NCBI RefSeq assembly: GCF_003148765.1
Contig: NZ_QGGV01000001.1
Location: forward strand, 552,001-616,000
From: Silicimonas algicola
GTDB lineage: Bacteria; Pseudomonadota; Alphaproteobacteria; Rhodobacterales; Rhodobacteraceae
Length of the DNA: 64,000 nt
Reading direction: 5' to 3'
The translations under genes and the position numbers were made by a program. Shown here piece after piece: positions 62,437 through 64,000 of this stretch (its first letter is position 1; each line of letters opens with the position of its first letter). The notes below the pieces were generated by a model that was not told the origin of the DNA, did not search any database, and saw only the letters and a program-made list of their open reading frames with translations.

Positions 62437-64000
62437 TCAGCGCTTGAAGACGAAGCTCATGTCCTCTGGCGCCGAGACGACCTCGAGCGTCGCCGCGACG
62501 CCGGCCTTCCTGACGTTCAGATCGACCCTGCGCCCTGCGATGGGAAGGCGCCGTATGGTCATCAGCGTGACGCCTTGCGGCAGCATCGGCTGACGGAACG
62601 AGACCGTACGCTTCAGCGTGTCGATCTCGATCCCCAGAAGCGATTGAATCATCAGGAAAGGCGAGCCTGCCGCCCAGGCCTGGGGCGCGCAGGCCGAGAC
62701 ATAGGGGATGGCGTGTGGCACCTCGCTTTTGGCGAAGCCGCAGAAAAGCTCGGGAAGCCGCCGTTCGGGAAAGTGCGATGACGCCGAGAGCAGGGATCCG
62801 AAGAGCGTCGAGGCGAACTTGGTGTCGCCGTAGCGCGCGGCGCCCGCCGAGACGATGGAGGTGTCGTGGGGCCAGACGCTGCCGACGTGATAGCCCATCG
62901 GGTTGTAGAGTGCGGAGCCCGTCGAGACGGTCCGCAGCCCGAAGCCCGACAGAAGGTCCGGCCGCCTGAGCGTGGCCAGCGCCTCTTCCGCCCGTCGCGA
63001 GGTCGTCGCGCCGGCAAAGAGGACGTGGCCCGCGTTCGACGACACCACTCGCGTCGGTCGCTTGTCGCCGTCGAGAGCCATGGCCCAGATGCCGAGGTCG
63101 CGCAGCCAGAAGGCCTCGTCGATGAGCCGGACAAGCGCCTCGGCCCGCGCTTCCAGTTCCTGCGCCATCGCGCCGTTGCCGAAGAAACGGTGCAGCCGTG
63201 CCGCCGAGCGCAGGGCGTCGACGTGATAAGCCTGGACCTCGACCAGCGCGATGGGGCCGTCGGCAATGGACCCGTCCTCGTGGAAGATCGCGTTGACGCT
63301 GTCCTTCCAGCCTTGGTTCCTCAGGCCGGTGGGGCTTTCGGTGCCGTATTCGACGAAACCGTCCCGGTCCTCGTCGCCCCAGGTCGACGCCCATTCGAGC
63401 GCCGCATCGATCGAGGGCATCAGGTGCTCGACGAAAGCGGCATCGCCCGTGCGCGCGAAATAGCGGGCGGCCAGCATGACGAAGAGAAGGGTCTGGTCGA
63501 CGCCTCCGTAGTAGAGGGCGTAGGGCGTCTTGCCGAGACGGGCCATCTCGCCGTTGCGGACCTCGTGCAGGATCTTACCCGGCCGCGCGTCGCTTTCGTG
63601 GGAGGCCTCGGTCGCCTGGCGCGCGGAGAGAAACCCGAGGACTCCCCTCGCAATGGACGGATCGCACCACAGCGTCTGCATGGCGGTGATGATGCCGTCG
63701 CGCCCGAAGTGCGTCGCGAACCACGGAAGGCCAGCGTAGGGGTAGGGGCCCTCCATCGTCTCCGTCAGAAGCATCGAGAGGTCGGCGGCGGACCGTGAAA
63801 GCCACGTGTTTATGCCCGCGTTGTCGGTCTCGACCAAGGCCAGTCGCTTGAAACGGGCTTCGGCGATGGATGTCTCGACGGATTCGCGCTCGGCGGAATA
63901 GGACCGCCGCACCCGACGCTTTCCCTTCGGCATCTCGCGGTCGAAGCTGACGTACCAGTCCATCTCGACCTGTCCGCGCGCGGCAAGGGCGACCGGGATG
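62437..64000 (-). CDS. Glycogen-debranching-type amylo-alpha-1,6-glucosidase (partial, runs off right edge)
   Basis: The frame continues past the right edge, giving at least 520 residues. It contains the (alpha/alpha)6-barrel features of GH-type debranching enzymes: AGLPWFATHFGRDGIITAMQTLWCDP with catalytic aspartate, NQGWKDSVNAIFHEDG, VQAYHVDALR and SNAGHVLFAGA. These enzymes trim alpha-1,6 branch points or hydrolyse glucosylglycerate-type oligosaccharides. It stands before galU on the same strand, consistent with glucose-polymer metabolism. Confidence 0.9.
   Translation of the reverse strand, partial: IPVALAARGQVEMDWYVSFDREMPKGKRRVRRSYSAERESVETSIAEARFKRLALVETDNAGINTWLSRSAADLSMLLTETMEGPYPYAGLPWFATHFGRDGIITAMQTLWCDPSIARGVLGFLSARQATEASHESDARPGKILHEVRNGEMARLGKTPYALYYGGVDQTLLFVMLAARYFARTGDAAFVEHLMPSIDAALEWASTWGDEDRDGFVEYGTESPTGLRNQGWKDSVNAIFHEDGSIADGPIALVEVQAYHVDALRSAARLHRFFGNGAMAQELEARAEALVRLIDEAFWLRDLGIWAMALDGDKRPTRVVSSNAGHVLFAGATTSRRAEEALATLRRPDLLSGFGLRTVSTGSALYNPMGYHVGSVWPHDTSIVSAGAARYGDTKFASTLFGSLLSASSHFPERRLPELFCGFAKSEVPHAIPYVSACAPQAWAAGSPFLMIQSLLGIEIDTLKRTVSFRQPMLPQGVTLMTIRRLPIAGRRVDLNVRKAGVAATLEVVSAPEDMSFVFKR

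Overview
The window is a stretch of high-GC chromosome from an alphaproteobacterium, most likely family Rhodobacteraceae (Roseobacter-type). Signs of this are a VPLPA-CTERM exosortase-type tail, a small DUF6280-like protein, tandem imelysins with a DUF1111 dihaem protein, GH42, TRAP and HAAT transporters, dense ATGA-overlapping operons and GGAGG ribosome sites. No rRNA, CRISPR array, phage or intact insertion sequence is visible. The only complete RNA gene is a tRNA-Gly(GCC).

Region by region. 1-2.3 kb: a HupE/UreJ-like gene (running off the left edge) and a divergent DUF4198 gene whose start codons overlap, then truA. 2.5-9.6 kb: an OmpR-type response regulator and a nearly sensor-less histidine kinase, followed by an iron-type operon (unknown 157-aa protein, imelysin, dihaem DUF1111 protein, second imelysin, DUF1513 protein); a TGA-N9-TCA site sits at the kinase stop codon. 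9.7-14.5 kb: a dienelactone hydrolase, then a 1334-aa single-gene synthetase with condensation, adenylation, carrier and multi-spanning acyltransferase-3-like domains. 14.5-18.7 kb: a patchy, probably acquired zone with a gene fragment, a cupin gene divergent from a membrane-anchored winged-helix/TPR regulator, a PD-(D/E)XK-like nuclease gene, and a tRNA-Gly next to an inverted copy of its own 5' part. 18.7-33.3 kb: housekeeping genes (DUF2314, pyruvate carboxylase, FMN lactate-type dehydrogenase, VPLPA-CTERM protein, UvrD-like helicase, M29 aminopeptidase, EF-P, and the surE-pcm-nlpD operon).

33.4-58.1 kb is a catabolic region. Rightward it has an indolepyruvate ferredoxin oxidoreductase pair and a complete TRAP transporter. 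Leftward there is a tightly overlapping operon: CO-dehydrogenase-type FAD subunit, fused 2Fe-2S/molybdopterin hydroxylase, AAA ATPase, 6-hydroxynicotinate-reductase-like protein, UPF0280 and DUF1185. A divergent MarR gene is the obvious regulator. Next come a full branched-chain-type ABC transporter and, divergently, an ATP-dependent hydantoinase pair (hyuA/hyuB). Together these fit uptake, hydroxylation, ferredoxin-driven ring reduction and ATP-driven opening of an N-heterocycle or cyclic amide. No nicotinate-type enamidase gene is present, so both substrate and ring-opening step are open questions.

58.1-64 kb: a small membrane protein, a DedA protein, a GH42 beta-galactosidase, a single-domain response regulator, GalU and a glycogen-debranching-type enzyme running off the right edge. 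Most functional names are family-level calls made by reading the translations; no database search was run.
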